A stretch of DNA of 64,000 bases from assembly GCA_020091685.1 (NCBI GenBank), contig CM034600.1, positions 37,491,536 through 37,555,535 on the forward strand, written 5' to 3'. The DNA is from Lutjanus erythropterus. Taxonomy: Eukaryota > Chordata > Actinopteri > Lutjaniformes > Lutjanidae. The notes beneath the pieces were generated by a model. That model was not told the DNA's origin. It was given only the letters and a program-made list of their open reading frames with translations, and did not search any database. The translations under genes were made by a program, and so were the position numbers. Positions 12,280 through 25,159 of the stretch are shown piece after piece (position 1 is the stretch's first letter; each line of letters begins with the position of its first letter).

Positions 12280-14540
12280 CTATATATACAGTCTATGGCT
12301 CCAACTTGCTATTTGGACTGCAGTGATCATTTTTGGACACACAATTGTCACATGTTGCTCCTTTAAGTACAGTAAAGTTGAGCAGCAACATTCCAGCACT
12401 GCTTAAAATGAACACGCCTTACATATAGAGACAGAGAAAGTGGGTGGATGTGGACATTTCATTGTCTCAAAATCTTTAAACCCAAAACTCCCTGAGCTCT
12501 TTCTGGACAATGTTCATTCAGGCATGAAACCACACTGTCATCACTGCACCCAACAAGGCAGTGAGCTATAGCTGCAGACCAACACAATTACCTCTGCATT
12601 CCTGGTTTTTTCCCCCAGCGCCGGTTTCGTGTGTTTTGTATCTGCCCACTCATGAACACAGCACAGAAAAGATGGAAATTCAGCCTTTCCCAACACACAT
12701 TCACCCGCTTATGGTAACTTCAAGTATGACAGTGAACCATCTTCTAATAAAACTGTCAATATGTTGAATTATTTGAAGGAACTTGGTGTCACTTGATGAA
12801 GAATCTGAGCTTCATTTAACCAGTAAAAACAAGTGAAGGAATTTGTCAGAGAGGTGCACATGTACAGGGAAAAAAAGGAAGAGTGGGAGAGAAATCATGA
12901 ATGTGAAAAAAAAAGACGTGGGTGTCGGGGGAGATAGAGAGGGTCTCTGTTCAGCCTCAACAGTGAGCTCAGTGGCCGTTTGACACATGAGTGAAATGAC
13001 ATTTATCTGGAATGGTGGCACAAGAATAGAAAGACTTGGACGTGGCGCTCAACGATTAATATGGAAACAAAGAGCTCAGGTTGACCACATGTTTCCAGCT
13101 GAAGGTCAGATGGTCAACACATGCATCGGCCACACTTCTCATATCTGATTACTGCTGGAATTTAACATTTACTCAAGTACTAGTAACTTTTACTTCACTA
13201 CCTGCCAGGCAAATATTGCACCTTTTACTTGTCTGGCAGGTTTGGTTAGTTTCTTTTCAAATCATATTTTTCATACCCTTCCTGTCCAGTATCTCCAAAT
13301 TTGATTAAGTGAGTTTTTCTGAAGGATTAAAGGAGAAAACTATAACATATTTACTGCAATTTGCTGACATCATCGCTGCAGCCACGATGTCCTCCTTTGA
13401 ATTTCTTTAAATAACTGTCTTTGTTTGCCCGTTTTATTTTAATTTGAGTAGAAGGCGTATGTTTGTAACAGTTAAGTTGAGCAATATGTTAATGGAGTCT
13501 GGCAGGCAGTGAGACAGGCAGCTACTGAACTCCAACTTCTGTCACAATTCAAGAGATGCAGGTTTGGACCCAATTGCAGACAGTAGCAGTCCAGAGATAT
13601 GCAATGAACTCAAAAAAACAATACAAAAGGCTCACGTAAATGTTAAAGGCCTGAACGAGAACAAGCTGAAGGAAAAAGTCCAAAGAAATGGAAAAATCCT
13701 CCTCGAAATACAGAGACACTAAGATACAGACAAACAGAAAACACTAAACTAAATACACTAGGAGGTGGCTGGGGTAACAAGACACAGGTGAGGGCATTGA
13801 GGAGAAGGTGAACATAATCAGCAAGCCAAAAAAGGATGGAAAAGTCAGGAAGTCAAGACAGAGAGAGAGGGCATCCAACCATCCATCCATTCATCCATCT
13901 TCAACCACTTATCTGAAAATGGGTTGCGGAGGTTTTCATTTGCTGGAAAACAGGATAAACTTTTAATGCTGACAGACAAATGACAGTTACAAACAGCTGA
14001 TCACCTTACAGTGGAGGACTTGCTTGTTACTATCAATTTATGATGTCCTGCACTCCTGTGGTGTTTCTGCAGCCTGCAGAGTTTCCTCGAGCCTGAGGAG
14101 GAGGGGGCTTGGGGAAACAACTTGCTTCAACCAAAGATCGTTTTTTGCGCGTGCATTTACTACATATTGCTCCTTTAACTGTTCCTTTACAGGCTGAGTA
14201 AATTCTCCAACTTCTTGAAGAAAGAAATGGTAAATGTTCTGAATTGATGCAATTAGTTCCTCGTGTTGCTATATTGACCTTGAAGGCTAAATTGTGCTGG
14301 CAGTGCCTACATGTACCAAGATGCATTGCATATATTGCGAGATGAATGCATGCTTCTGATGACCACGCCCATGTTGCTGTGTTTGTCCACCCTAGCCTAT
14401 AGCTATTACTTTGTTGGCCAAAACATAGCGTTAGATGACAATAAATACTCATCTAGCACACAGAGACTGGAAATCCAAGCTGAAACAGTCTGTAGTTCTA
14501 CAGGTTTTGCTGCAGGAGAACTTGGGACTCCCTAAAAACT
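12280..14540. other. Gene-free repeat-rich stretch
   Basis: Contains diverged pieces of dispersed families: 13,490-13,530 ('CTGGCAGGCAGTGAGACAGG', also at 29,310) and 14,000-14,180 ('CAGTGGAGGACTTGC' through 'GCTCCTTTAA', also at 29,430-29,582). No host exon is supported. Confidence 0.45.
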
Positions 14541-14547
14541 TGGTATT

Positions 14548-14725
14548 TGGGGCACCCTGGTAGCGTAGTTGGTAGAGCGTGTGCCCCATGTACTGTCCTG
14601 AGGCTGAGTCTTCTGCAGCAGCTGCAGCTGGGTTTGATTCCTGCCTGTGGCTCTTTGTTGTGTGTTGCCCCCCTACTCTCTCTCACCCTTTCCTGTCCTC
14701 ATTTCAGCTGTCCATGTCAAATTAA
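14548..14725 (+). mobile_element. tRNA-derived SINE
   Basis: It has a tRNA-like head with an A box ('GGTAGCGTAGTTGGTAGAGC') and a B box ('GGGTTTGATTCC'), followed by the SINE body 'CTACTCTCTCTCACCCTTTC' and an A-rich tail ('AATTAAAAGCC'). The anticodon arm does not fold as a working tRNA. Related fragments lie at 34,262-34,345 (minus) and 34,892-34,955 (plus). The same head-body arrangement is widespread in percomorph fish. Confidence 0.8.
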
Positions 14726-14729
14726 AAGC

Positions 14730-16780
14730 CCCCCAAAAAACGCTAAAACATACACACTTTGAATTGGATTTGAATACATAAGAAACACTAACATAAAAAC
14801 CTCAAAAAATGGACCTGCTCTTTAAGCTAAATAAACAAATTTAATCCATCTTGGATCAGCTGGAAAATGCATTATCACAAAGCTGAAAACAAGCTGTTTT
14901 CTGACAACGTAAAAAGCTTTTAGAGATCCGTGGTTCTATCAGGACATTAGATATCCACAGGAGTAAAATGCAACATACACATGAATGCAGCAGTAATATT
15001 AAACATCAGATGAAATAGACAACACTGACAGGATAATTTTACTGCAGAATGAGTACTTTTACTTTTGATATTTTGAGTAAATTCTGGAGACAGTCAGTTG
15101 GTTCTTGGGTCTCATTCCCAGGTCATCAAATACTTAAAATCTTGGGAATGACAACAATCAACAATCAACTATCTCACAAACCCCTGATTGGCCAAAGCCT
15201 CCCATCACAGGCTAGATTTTCTGAAAACAGAGTCAAGAGGAGGAGCAGAACTCTCAATTTGTCTCAAACCACTTGAATTACATTATGCTTAAAGGTTGTG
15301 ATGGAAAGTTTGCCCAATGATGCCAAAAATAAACCACCAACCCCAGACTAAAGTAATGTTTTGAATGAAGGACTTTTACTTGTAGTGGGGTATTTCAACA
15401 GGCATGTATTGATTAATATATTAAAGTATGTGAATTCTTCTTCCATCATGTATTTGATGATGAAGAGTGTTAGCAGCAGTAAAATGAGTGTGCCAACTTT
15501 TGAGATTAAGGAAAACAAAGGCCAACAGCGAACAACAATGTAGATGTGCACAGTCAGAAGTAAAGTATGAGTTCCTCTCAGCCAGTGCAACACAACAAAT
15601 TTGTGAAAAACAAATAAAATTTAATTAGAACCAGATGAAACTGGCTGCCAAGGACACTATGTGCACATCAGACCACAATCATGCACAGAATGGTACATGT
15701 AATCAATGTCAGACTGCTCTGGATCCAACCATGGGACAGACCGTCTTTCCTTTTGTTACTATCAACTTTATTGGCTAAGCATGTTTCCTGCACCCTGAAA
15801 AAAAGAAGAACCCCCCAAACTCCAAATTAAACCCATGTGCACATTCCACCCATGGTTTTCCTCCAATCACAGCAGAGGTGGAGCTGTAATGTCCCGCCCC
15901 CCCACTAAATTAGGTCGTCTGTGTGAAAAACGACTTTTTTTCTTTACAGGCTTTTTCCACATGAGAACATGTGTGCTTGCATGTGAGTTCAGTGTCTGTC
16001 CTCCATGTCTCTACGTGGACACAACCTCTACTCTTTAATGTCAAGGTCCTTGACTGTACACACACACATGTGACACACACACACAAATATGTCCATAATG
16101 GCCTCCATATGTACATAAAAGTGAACATATGCATTTCAACATTTGAACCCAGATGTGGTTATAGATTCTCATGCAAGCACATTCATACTGCACCATGTAA
16201 TCTATAACAGAGTAAACATATAGGCAGTCTGTGGTCAGTTATATAACTTAGAAACTCACTTGGAATATTTAAAACCTCCCCAAAACACATTAATGTTATT
16301 CTTTGGATAACTTTGATATATTTGACAGTTCAGACATATAGTTTAAGTTTGAAAAAAAGAAGAGTCTTGCATTTACAAAGTATTTTCCTTTAAATCACAG
16401 CACATCAGAATGAATTTGTTTCTTTAGGAAATGAAATGTGATTCAACAATCTAAATCTTTTACACTTTGACCTTTGTACATTTCTGAGATCTGAAGTGAA
16501 CTTGTTCTTCAACCTCCACAACACCTCTAGTGCACTTGTGCATAAAATCATTTACTCATTTTGAACACATTGCGAATCCTTTGGCACATTCGTGGAAATG
16601 ATTGCATAGGTCTACAATTTGGACCTTTTGGATCTGTGCCCCAATAACAGCTGAGCCAACCTGGTGCCTCAGTCAACTTTCTCCTTCACCTGTAAAAGTG
16701 ACACATAGAGTTAAGTCTTAAGTTAGCTTATGTTAGCAAGACTATAAGCTATTTATCTATCTAATTTGTCTGCCTTAAAG
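14730..16780. other. Gene-free stretch
   Basis: AT-rich, with short CA tracts near 16,060-16,085. No exon, RNA gene or recognised transposon protein. Confidence 0.45.
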
Positions 16781-16784
16781 CACC

Positions 16785-17189
16785 AGAAAAATCAAGACCA
16801 GCGTTTCTTTCCAAAATGTCATGACCCACAGCTTTTGCTCTGAATAGTTTCATGTCGGAACAACTTTCTTTCTGCAGCAGAACCTACCGGAACTACCTTC
16901 TTTTCTACTAGAAAGAAAGTAGTTCCTACATGAAACTGCTCACAACAAGGTCTGTGGATTATCTTGAATAATTGGGTCATAATTTTTGGAAAGAAGCGCT
17001 TGTTTTGATTTTTTCAAATGTATTTTTTGGTGCTTTGAGCACCACAATCCAAATAAAGCAGACATCTCTACAACTGATATCTCCAAGATTCTGCAAATCA
17101 CACCCAAAAAATCTAGATGATGGATAAACAGCACCACAGGTCAGGGGAAAAATATGCATTTTTAATTTAGGGGTGAACTGTCCCTTTAA
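16785..17189. mobile_element. Foldback (long inverted repeat) MITE, family A, copy 1
   Basis: The right arm ends in 'GGGGTGAACTGTCCCTTTA' and carries 'TAGATGATGGATAAACAGCA' and 'GGTCATAATTTTTGGAAAG' blocks. The left arm (truncated) shows the inverse of the last block around 16,795-16,845. The centre has a short hairpin built from 'ACTTTCTTTCTGCAG' and 'AGAAAGAAAGTAGTTCC'. No coding capacity. Other copies are at 18,590, 35,773 and 46,885. Confidence 0.75.
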
Positions 17190-18589
17190 GATCTGAACAT
17201 GTGTTGCTTTTACAGGACAAGCCTGGCTCATAGATTATCTAAGTACAAAAATCAGGAGACGAGAAAGTTGACTGACGTATCAAACTTGCTCAACTGTCAT
17301 TGGAGCACAAAGCTAAAATTGTCAATTGTCCGCTGTTTCCCACATGATCAACTGCTCATGTCATGTTGATCAAAATGTATTATCCTGGTTCTCTGTTGAA
17401 TAGTTTCACACCCCAAAAACATCTCTGCATCACAAGCAAAATGGTTGAACCAGTTGTCATAATGTGGTATGTTTATAATTTTCTACACATTTAGTTTAGT
17501 TGATTATTCGTTTGTTTGATGGGGACAAGTACTGAAAACAATGACAGTGTCAGATGTACTGTGAACATGTTCAGATATTAGTCTCTTGATAGTCGTTTGT
17601 TAAAATAACATGTTGCAGTGCAAAATCTTAAAATCAGTCCATGATCAACAACAGGAACAAATATCCATGACAACACACAAACAAACAGACGAGTGGAACA
17701 AAACAAAAACACAAAAACATCAGGAATTCAAATATACAGATAACAGCCGATCTAGTTAGTGTCATAATTACACTTCTGACCAAGATTTAACCAGGATTGA
17801 CTGTTTTGAAAATGTTTTAAAATCCTGAATCTGCTTTAAACTGGCAGGTGGAGATGCAGAGGGTCGTACCTTTGACTGAGAATGCATCGTGGGTAAACGC
17901 TCATCCTTGAGGGGTCGCCGGGAGGCTGGAGCCTTTCCCAGGTGACGCCGGGTGAGACGCAGGGTACACACCCTTTTACTCTACCTTTTACTTGAGTAAA
18001 TAAGTTAAATCAGCACCGGAGTCTGTTTTTTACACTGTACTTCTACTCGAGTAAAGAACCTGTGTACTTTTACACCTCTGTTACTGACTGGAACATTTTA
18101 TGACTGAAAAATAAACTTGTCAGTGCTCTCTGGTGGACAGTATCTGTAATAAAGACTGTAAATTTCTGCTTACAAGGTACTGTAATATTTGGCAGATAAT
18201 AAGGGCCAGGCTGATTGATCAGTCAGGGTCTAATGGCTCCTTTATGATCTCCCTCTGTAGACTCTGTAAAACATCTAACTGTAAACACTTTTTTAGCTCT
18301 TGCTGTATGAACACGGAGAGTCTAAAGTCTTCATGTTGTTTTTCGTCCGGCTGCTGAGTGGGAAATTTACGAGCGAAGAGGAAAGGAGAGGTGAAGGCTG
18401 CTGGAGGTACAAACATCATAAAGGAGCGCCAGCCATTTTTGTGTATGTGTATAGGGGGGCAGAGGGGGGGACGTTAACAGGTCTCACATGTCTTCCTGCA
18501 GCAGGAATTTCATACATGTGTGGCAGGGAACACACACCAGGGTCCTGACGTTAAACCAGCAGTGGATCATAAATGTTGTCTGTCATACC

Positions 18590-19166
18590 TCACTTTGAAG
18601 CTGCAGTTCACCCAGAGGTCAAAAATACATATTTTTCCTCTGGTATGTGGTGCTTTTCATCCATCTAGACTGTTTGTGTTAAAGTTTTGGAGAAATCGGC
18701 CATAAAGATGTCTGCCTTCTCTCAGTTATAATTTAACAAGTTAGCACTCGGCTTGTAGCCCTCAAAGACTCAACAGCGTTCCAGAAATCATGACCTGGTT
18801 ACTCAAGATAATCCACAGACCTCTTTCTGAGATGTGCATGAGGGGCGAGTTCGCTACGTCCAGTAAATAAACAAAAACCGGAAGAGTGCGTTCAGCAGAG
18901 TGCTGATTCTTGCCAGGTTACAGATGGTGAAGCACCTCCTGCAGTGCCACCATAACTACCACATGGAACCATGAGAGATTTGTAAAGTCTGTGGGTTATC
19001 TTGAATAATGATTTTTGGAAACTAACTCTGGATTCAAAATTTTCAATTGTATTTTTTGCTGCTATGAGCGCCACAAGTGAACTGCCATCTAGTTCCATAG
19101 TATTAGAGAGAAAGCAGCATCTCTGCAGCCGATTTCGCTCTGCAAACTCTGCAACTCACCAAAAAA
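18590..19166. mobile_element. Foldback MITE, family A, copy 2
   Basis: It starts at 'CAGTTCACCCAGAGGTCAAA' and carries the family blocks 'GTTACTCAAGATAATCCACA' (left) and 'GGGTTATCTTGAATAATG' (right, inverted), ending near 'CTCTGCAACTCACC'. Both arms are present but diverged. About 150 bp at the centre differs from the other copies. Confidence 0.7.
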
Positions 19167-19169
19167 TAT

Positions 19170-20260
19170 TGTTTTCTCTCGGTGCTCAAGTACAAGTACT
19201 GTTACATTACTAAAATATTACTCAATTACTTGCTTTGCTTGCTATTACTTACTTTCTAATATTAAAAATATTAGAAAAACACTTGAGTAAAAGTACAAAG
19301 TACTTGTCTCAAAAACTACTCAGAGTATCAGTTACTTTGGTCCCATAATTTCATGGTTATTAGGTGGAAATAACCGAGTAATATATTTGAAATTTCTCCA
19401 AAATCACCCCTCGATTACCTCCAAATTAACCCCAGATTTCATGGTTAATTATGTGATTTTTTAGCTAGTATCGTTTTCAAGTGGTGGGTGGTAATTACCA
19501 AATAACATATTAAATTTGCAGTTCATTTCAAAGAAGGTTCAAATATGTGAAATGGTAATTACCACCTACTTGCATAAAAATGACACTTGCGAATTATTAC
19601 ATATTTACCATGAAAACTGGGGGTAATTTTGGAGTAGAAACGGATTGAAATAAAGTTGGAGGCTCACAGGGACAGATTGTGCAGTAAGAGAGTGATGAAA
19701 ATCAGAGCAGCAGAGTTCAAGACAGTCTGTCTTTCTGCGTGCAGAAAGTGTCAAACTCTGACTTCACTTCACTTCACTTCACTGTCCATAAAGTAACTCG
19801 ATCTTTCATTTGATCTGCTCTCCTCCCAGAATGCAGCTTTCTTTCAGCAGCAGCACACCACCACCAGTTTGTAATGAGAGCTTTTTGTTTTAGATTAGGA
19901 CTAAAGTTAAGATGATATGGCAACTTTGGCTCCGTTCAGCGCCTCAGAGGACGTTACACAACTGTTTTAACAGGCCCAAATAGTTCTCCATGTGACGAGT
20001 AAACTGAACTTCATGCGTAATGTTGGTGATTGATGATGAACTTTTTATTCTCTGCTCGGCTGATGAAAGGACAGTGTGCTTCTAATAATGTTCCTGCATG
20101 GTCTCATAGCTGCTTGTGTGTAAATGTCGCCCGAGTGACAAAACAGACTAAATATAGTCGTGAAGAGCAGAACTGCAGGACACACACTTATGTAAGTATG
20201 TAGGTGGGCTGCCAGGTATGTGGACTGATACAGAGGACAGGCCAGTCACTGTAGACTGTC
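19170..20260. other. Gene-free stretch
   Basis: Begins with a hAT-type ACTTGAGTA fragment (19,190-19,330), then internally repetitive sequence built on 'GGTAATTACCA' and 'TTTCATGGTTA' blocks (19,350-19,660). No gene is supported. Confidence 0.45.
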
Positions 20261-20269
20261 CTGAACAAT

Positions 20270-20270
20270 G

Positions 20271-20333
<63 letters not shown>

Positions 20334-20360
20334 CGATGGAGAGATAGATAGATAGATAGG
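20270..20360. repeat. (GATA)n microsatellite
   Basis: About 15 perfect GATA units, a short interruption (GATCGATGGA), then about 4 more. It gives spurious 'YLSI' frames on the minus strand. Confidence 0.97.
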
Positions 20361-20899
20361 ATTTGTAGCAGTAATTGTCTGCCATCTAGTGGCACAATAT
20401 GAAAATTGCATAAAAGAGTCTTCTGTAAACTTTAGTTTCAGTGCCACACTGCCACCTGCTCCACTAACAGTCTTAATGTTGTATAAATTGTGCTGGTCCA
20501 AAGATGTACTGCGAACAGAGACTTTTATTTTGAAAGGTGCTACATTGACTACACTTCAGGCAGTGGTGGAAATACATTTATCCAAGCACTGTTCAATTTT
20601 GAGACTTTTATTTGAGTATTTCCATTATATTGTTGCTTTTATTTATTAATAAATAAACACTATATTTATTTGGCAGCTGTTACTTTTAAAATTAGGATTT
20701 TACATCATAAAAATAAAAGCGCTAATGTTAGAAAATACAGTGGGCAGAAGGAGATTAAACCTGGGCTTGACTTGAGTTGTCATAGCATGTCATGTTTGAT
20801 ACCTAAAGAGGTCATATTTTCTAATTTAACTGCAAAGACTTTGTGAATTCGTATTTAAAATAAAGTGGTAAGGTTAGAAAATATAAAATAATAAAATAT

Positions 20900-21020
20900 A
20901 ATAATGACTAAAAGACATTGGTCAAGAACGCCTAGAGGGAATTTCTTCAAACTTGACACAGCTGATTAGACTTTGGTGATCAAAGGTCAAAGTCACAGAC
21001 ACATTTTTGACCATAACTCA
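20900..21020. repeat. Dispersed repeat fragment ('GGTCAAAGTCACAG')
   Basis: The blocks 'GAGGGAATTTCTTCAAACTT' and 'TGGTGATCAAAGGTCAAAG' match a dispersed teleost repeat I recognise in outline but cannot assign to a class. Confidence 0.4.
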
Positions 21021-22189
21021 AGATTTCATAAGAATGTGAATTTTTCTGTAATAATATTTTGATTTGAGGTCATTTTTAGATTCATAAATGTAGATATTCT
21101 TTTTCAAGCATTTCTTTGTTTTATAGCATTTTAAATTCCCCTTGGAGTTAATTTTATTTATTTACTTGTTATTATTATATTTTCTCTACTTATTGTCTCT
21201 ATTTGGGTTTGTTTTGCTTGTTTATTTGTTAGTGTTTTGATTTATGCTGCTTGGATTTATTGTTAAATGTGTTTAAAGTGATACTGCCTATTTGTTATTT
21301 GAGGATGTTGAATAAAGATTGGAGAAACTGTTATCATTAAAAACATTAAGACGGAGTTCTGGTGCCCTCCAGTGGTCAAACTCATGTGTTACAGCTCCCG
21401 GCGCACTTCCGGTCCTCCAGTCAACAAGTCTAAGAAAACAAGTAGCGCCATCAGCTGGACGACTGCAAGAAGTACAAGATATAAATCTGTACTCAGCTGA
21501 ACATAATGGAGCTGTATGCATCTAATACAAAGGAAGTTTATATTTAAAGCAACTTTGCACTAATTAAAAGCATAAATATATTTTAAATATATCTTTTTTA
21601 TTAAGAGATACAAGATATAAATCTGTACTGTACGCAACTTATATAATAGAAACTTATATTCAAAACAACTTTGACCTAATTAAAGTATTTTGAATGCTTG
21701 CACTTCTGCTGCTTGCCAGTGTTGCAGTGGAACAATCGACCAATTAGCTTTCACTTCTGCTCATTGTGGGAGGGGTCTTACCTTTTCATGCAACCCCACC
21801 TGCAGTCAGGACCCCCCCTCAGCGCTGATGCTACAGGGAAGTAGTTTGGCCTTAGGACTTTCTGACAGAAGGCCCTTTCCATAGATGTAATACAGCATAT
21901 GAATATATATGTGAATTATAATACATGTATTGCCTTGTCTGACAGAAATCTTTCTAAATGTAGAATAATAATAAAGACAAAGATTTAAGGATTCAGGGAT
22001 TCTTCATTTGTGAAACACACATACAAAAATAAAATTTCAAGAGTGCCCCTGTGTTTATTTTTAAAAGACAAAGAAAAACAGCAAATCCTCACAATTAAGG
22101 TCCATGTCTCCTAAAGCCAACATGCCAAGTCGACTTTAAAAAAAGTTATTTACATAATATACATACATACACATATTTACATCAGCACT

Positions 22190-22263
22190 GTTTTCCTGTG
22201 AAACTCCAGCAGTGTTTTGCAAACTAACAAGATAAACCCAACTTGGGTGAACTATCCCTTTAA
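22190..22263 (-). repeat. MITE-like repeat end (GGGATAGTTCACCC family, inverted)
   Basis: Ends 'TTGGGTGAACTATCCCTTTA'. This is the inverse of the terminus at 1,118, with the shared internal block 'CTCCAGCAGTGTTTTGCAAA'. Confidence 0.6.
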
Positions 22264-22785
22264 CCCCTTTCCCTTTTTTAATTCTCTATTTTATCTAAAT
22301 CTTTTCTACAGTAAAGTAAAATGCAGATTTAAGTATTTTAAAGTAAAATATAACTCAAAACTTCCCCTAAAGTCAACAAAAAACATACTTAACTTTGACA
22401 TGATTCAAATATGTTTAGTGGCATTTTTTGACTATTTAGAAATATTAAAAGCACACTTGAAACTCCTTGTCCTTGAATTCTTACTTGAGTCTCCCTGTGG
22501 CCATTAAGTGCATGTTTTTGAACATGTGGTCATAGGAACCGGTGTTTCACAAAAAGGAGCATTTGTTTGTGAAAGTTTGAAGCAATAATGTTGAATAAAA
22601 TCCACTTAAAATTGTCAAAGTAATAGTATAGTAATAGTAGTATGAAGCCCAACAGGTTCAGGATAACAGGATAAAGAATTTGTAGACTTCGTACTTAGTT
22701 TTACAAATTGCTATACACCAATAAACAAACAATACATATATTGTTTTGTCAAATACATATGTTTATTCATATCTTGAAAACTCAG

Positions 22786-22923
22786 CTGGTATGTGGGTGA
22801 GGGTATGGAGGAGGGAGAGTTCTCTGAGGCCAGAGAGGACATGGCAGCTCTGGAGAAGGATTATGATGAGGTCGGAGTCGACTCCATTGAGTGTGAGGGA
22901 GAGGAGGAAGGAGAAGAGTACTG
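22786..22923 (+). pseudogene. Alpha-tubulin C-terminal fragment (45 codons plus stop)
   Basis: The frame beginning with TGG at 22,787 encodes the last 45 residues of an alpha-tubulin: '[20 protein letters not shown]', then '[20 protein letters not shown]', then 'EGEEY' and a TGA. It includes the acidic tail and the terminal Tyr that is removed and re-added in detyrosination. The frame is intact. One notable change is Cys where tubulins I know have Gly (ECEGEEE for EGEGEEE). Nothing upstream resembles the remaining 400 residues, and no alpha-tubulin intron is known to me at this point, so this is a 5'-truncated duplicate rather than an exon. About 100 bp after the stop may be old 3' UTR. An assembly gap is a less likely alternative. 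Confidence 0.85.
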
Positions 22924-23633
22924 AACAGATGTTTTCCCGTGCATTGATCTGTTTTGTTCTTTCATGGCACTACTCTTTAATTCACTCTTATAATATTACT
23001 GAACAGCATTTTTAATAGAGCAATGTAAATAGTTTTCTGCAGTTTAACCACAGTTTGCACAGAACATGAATCTGTGTTGGGCAGTATCTGGTTTGTGAAG
23101 TAGTTTTAGACTGATAGTGTGAGCAGAGTAACTCGCATGTTGAACAAACTTTCTAGTTTATACTAAGTTATAAGTGTCCACAGTAAACCATCCTCAGTAA
23201 AGTTTCCTTCACAGAACTTCAAGCTCAAGCTGAGCTCATTTAAAATTTTCAGTTGGTTCAAGTATGAGGCTATGGTGCAAATCTTGCCAGCCTTTCAGTC
23301 AGAAGGGATTGCCAGTATCTTTCTACAAAAACAGCACAGTAGGTTGGTGATTTTCAACGTTTCAATGTTCAATTGTTTTTTATAAACACTTTGTCTGGAC
23401 TCTACAGGCTCAAAATGAAATGATAGTGTTGCTTTTTCTTGGTCCAGTATTGTCCTTTATTGTTAACTGGTTGACGCCTCAAAACATTGTCATTAATCCA
23501 AATACAACCCATAGATTTCCATGTATTTCAGTGGTGTTTATGGGTATAGAAATGCATGAAAACTCATGGTCATGGAGCTTAAACTCTCATTAAATAAAGC
23601 TTTAGAAATGTTATGGTGTGTGGGACTCACAGC

Positions 23634-24654
23634 CAGTGGTGGACAGTAACGAAGTACATTTACTTGAGTACTGTACTTAAGTACGTTTTTTGAATATCTG
23701 TACTTTACTTGAGTATTTGTTTTGTTTGAAACTTCTGACTTTCACTCCACTACATTTCAAAGACAAATATTGTACTTTTGACTCCACTACATTTCTAGGA
23801 AGGTTGTTGTTACTTTTTGACTAAGCACGTCATTGAAGTCAGCTGTTGCTGTTTTTTCTTTTCTAAAATGCAGTTGGTCACATGCTTTGTTCCTCACAGA
23901 AACAAACCAATCACAGTAGCTCTTCTCAAATGGGACTGATGTAAAAACAGAAATACGTCCAGGCGCACTAACAAGCACAAGCAAACTCTCCCTCTTTCAT
24001 TCAAACAAACAGCGGTAATGGTGACGGCAGGAGAAAGACAAAATTAAATCTCAAGATGTTATTATAAGTATTCATTATTCCAGGTAGCTTTTAAAGTTGG
24101 ATTGTTTTTATTGGGGTGAAAAATACTGCATAATTCATGTATATACTGCCTCTGAAGACAGAAAGAAATCTCAGTTATTTAACAGACTTGGAGAACTTCT
24201 TACAGTCGGCTTCAATCTGCTTTTATGCAGTGATTTTAATACAGTTACATCAGAAAATGACAACAGCTGTCCTTTTTGTTTTTGATTGCATTTCTATGCT
24301 GAAGTTTTTATAGGTGTTTCTATAGACTTTGAGTAGCAGAGTGGATCTACAAGCAAGTCAGTGCTTCATTAGATGGTTTCAGAGAGTTACAAGCTTCTGT
24401 AAATGCATCATGAAAACAATACAGCATGTATTGATATTAGAAAATGTACTTTGTTATTTGTACTTTTGAATACTTAAGTATTTTTAAAAACATGTACTTT
24501 TGAATACTTAAGTATTTTTAAAACCAAGTACTCTAGTACTTTAACTCAAGTAAAATTGTGACTGAGTGATTTTCACTTGCAGTTGAGTAATATTTGACCA
24601 GGAGTAACTATACTTTGACTCAAGTACTGGGGTTGACTACTTTGTCCACCACTG
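23634..24654. mobile_element. Non-autonomous hAT-type element with 8-bp target-site duplication
   Basis: The termini are inverted: 'CAGTGGTGGACAGTAACGAA' on the left and 'GACTACTTTGTCCACCACTG' on the right. The flanking octamers are CTCACAGC (23,626-23,633) and CTCATAGC (24,655-24,662), a 7/8 match, and 8-bp duplications are the hAT hallmark. Subterminal regions are dense in 'TACTTGAGTA'/'ACTTAAGTA' motifs in both orientations. No transposase is encoded. Fragments of the same family are scattered through the window. Confidence 0.85.
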
Positions 24655-24983
24655 CTCATAGCATATGATTATGACATATTGTGTTTTTTGGTGGACATGT
24701 TTAAACTGGAGTTTATTGTTGAGCAACCAGGCATTACCCTGTTCTTCCACTTCTACTTATAAAACACAAAAGCAGCATTATGTGACATTAGATTATAGAA
24801 ATTAATCATTTCCTTTGTATTTACACCCGTTTCCTCCTTAATATATTTAATCTTTCAGAGAAAAGGAAACACAAATCCTGACTTCTCTAGAGGGATCAGT
24901 AGAATCTTCCGTCTTGTTCTTTTTCTGTATTTAACTGAAAGAACATTTATGGATGAAATGCCAATTGCTTGTCTTTCCCACAG

Positions 24984-25153
24984 GCCATGAATGCAGCAGT
25001 GTTGGAGGGCGTGGCCAACCTGACACCACCAGGAAGGTGCTACAGTGACATCAGCAGCTAAGAGCCTCCACCCTGCAGGAAGATCAGCAGCAGGTATTTC
25101 AACAAAGTTCCACCAGCAAAGACTCACAGTCGATCCTCCGCTCACCTGAAAAG
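24984..25153 (+). other. Candidate orphan exon
   Basis: A 170-bp segment has a good acceptor (TTGTCTTTCCCACAG) and a strong donor (AAAAG followed by GTAAGAAAA). It contains ATG at 24,987 with a 24-codon frame ending in TAA, so it cannot be an internal coding exon in that frame. It could be a 5' non-coding exon of the DNase-like gene 10 kb downstream, part of a non-coding RNA, or chance. I do not recognise any protein in it. Confidence 0.3.
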
Positions 25154-25159
25154 GTAAGA

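Noticed and set aside
14548-14625. tRNA gene
   Set aside because: The A and B boxes are good, but the anticodon arm and acceptor stem do not pair as a functional tRNA and the sequence continues into a SINE body with related copies nearby.
22746-23015. 89-codon frame as a novel protein
   Set aside because: It is an alternate frame across the alpha-tubulin fragment; the tubulin frame is the meaningful one.
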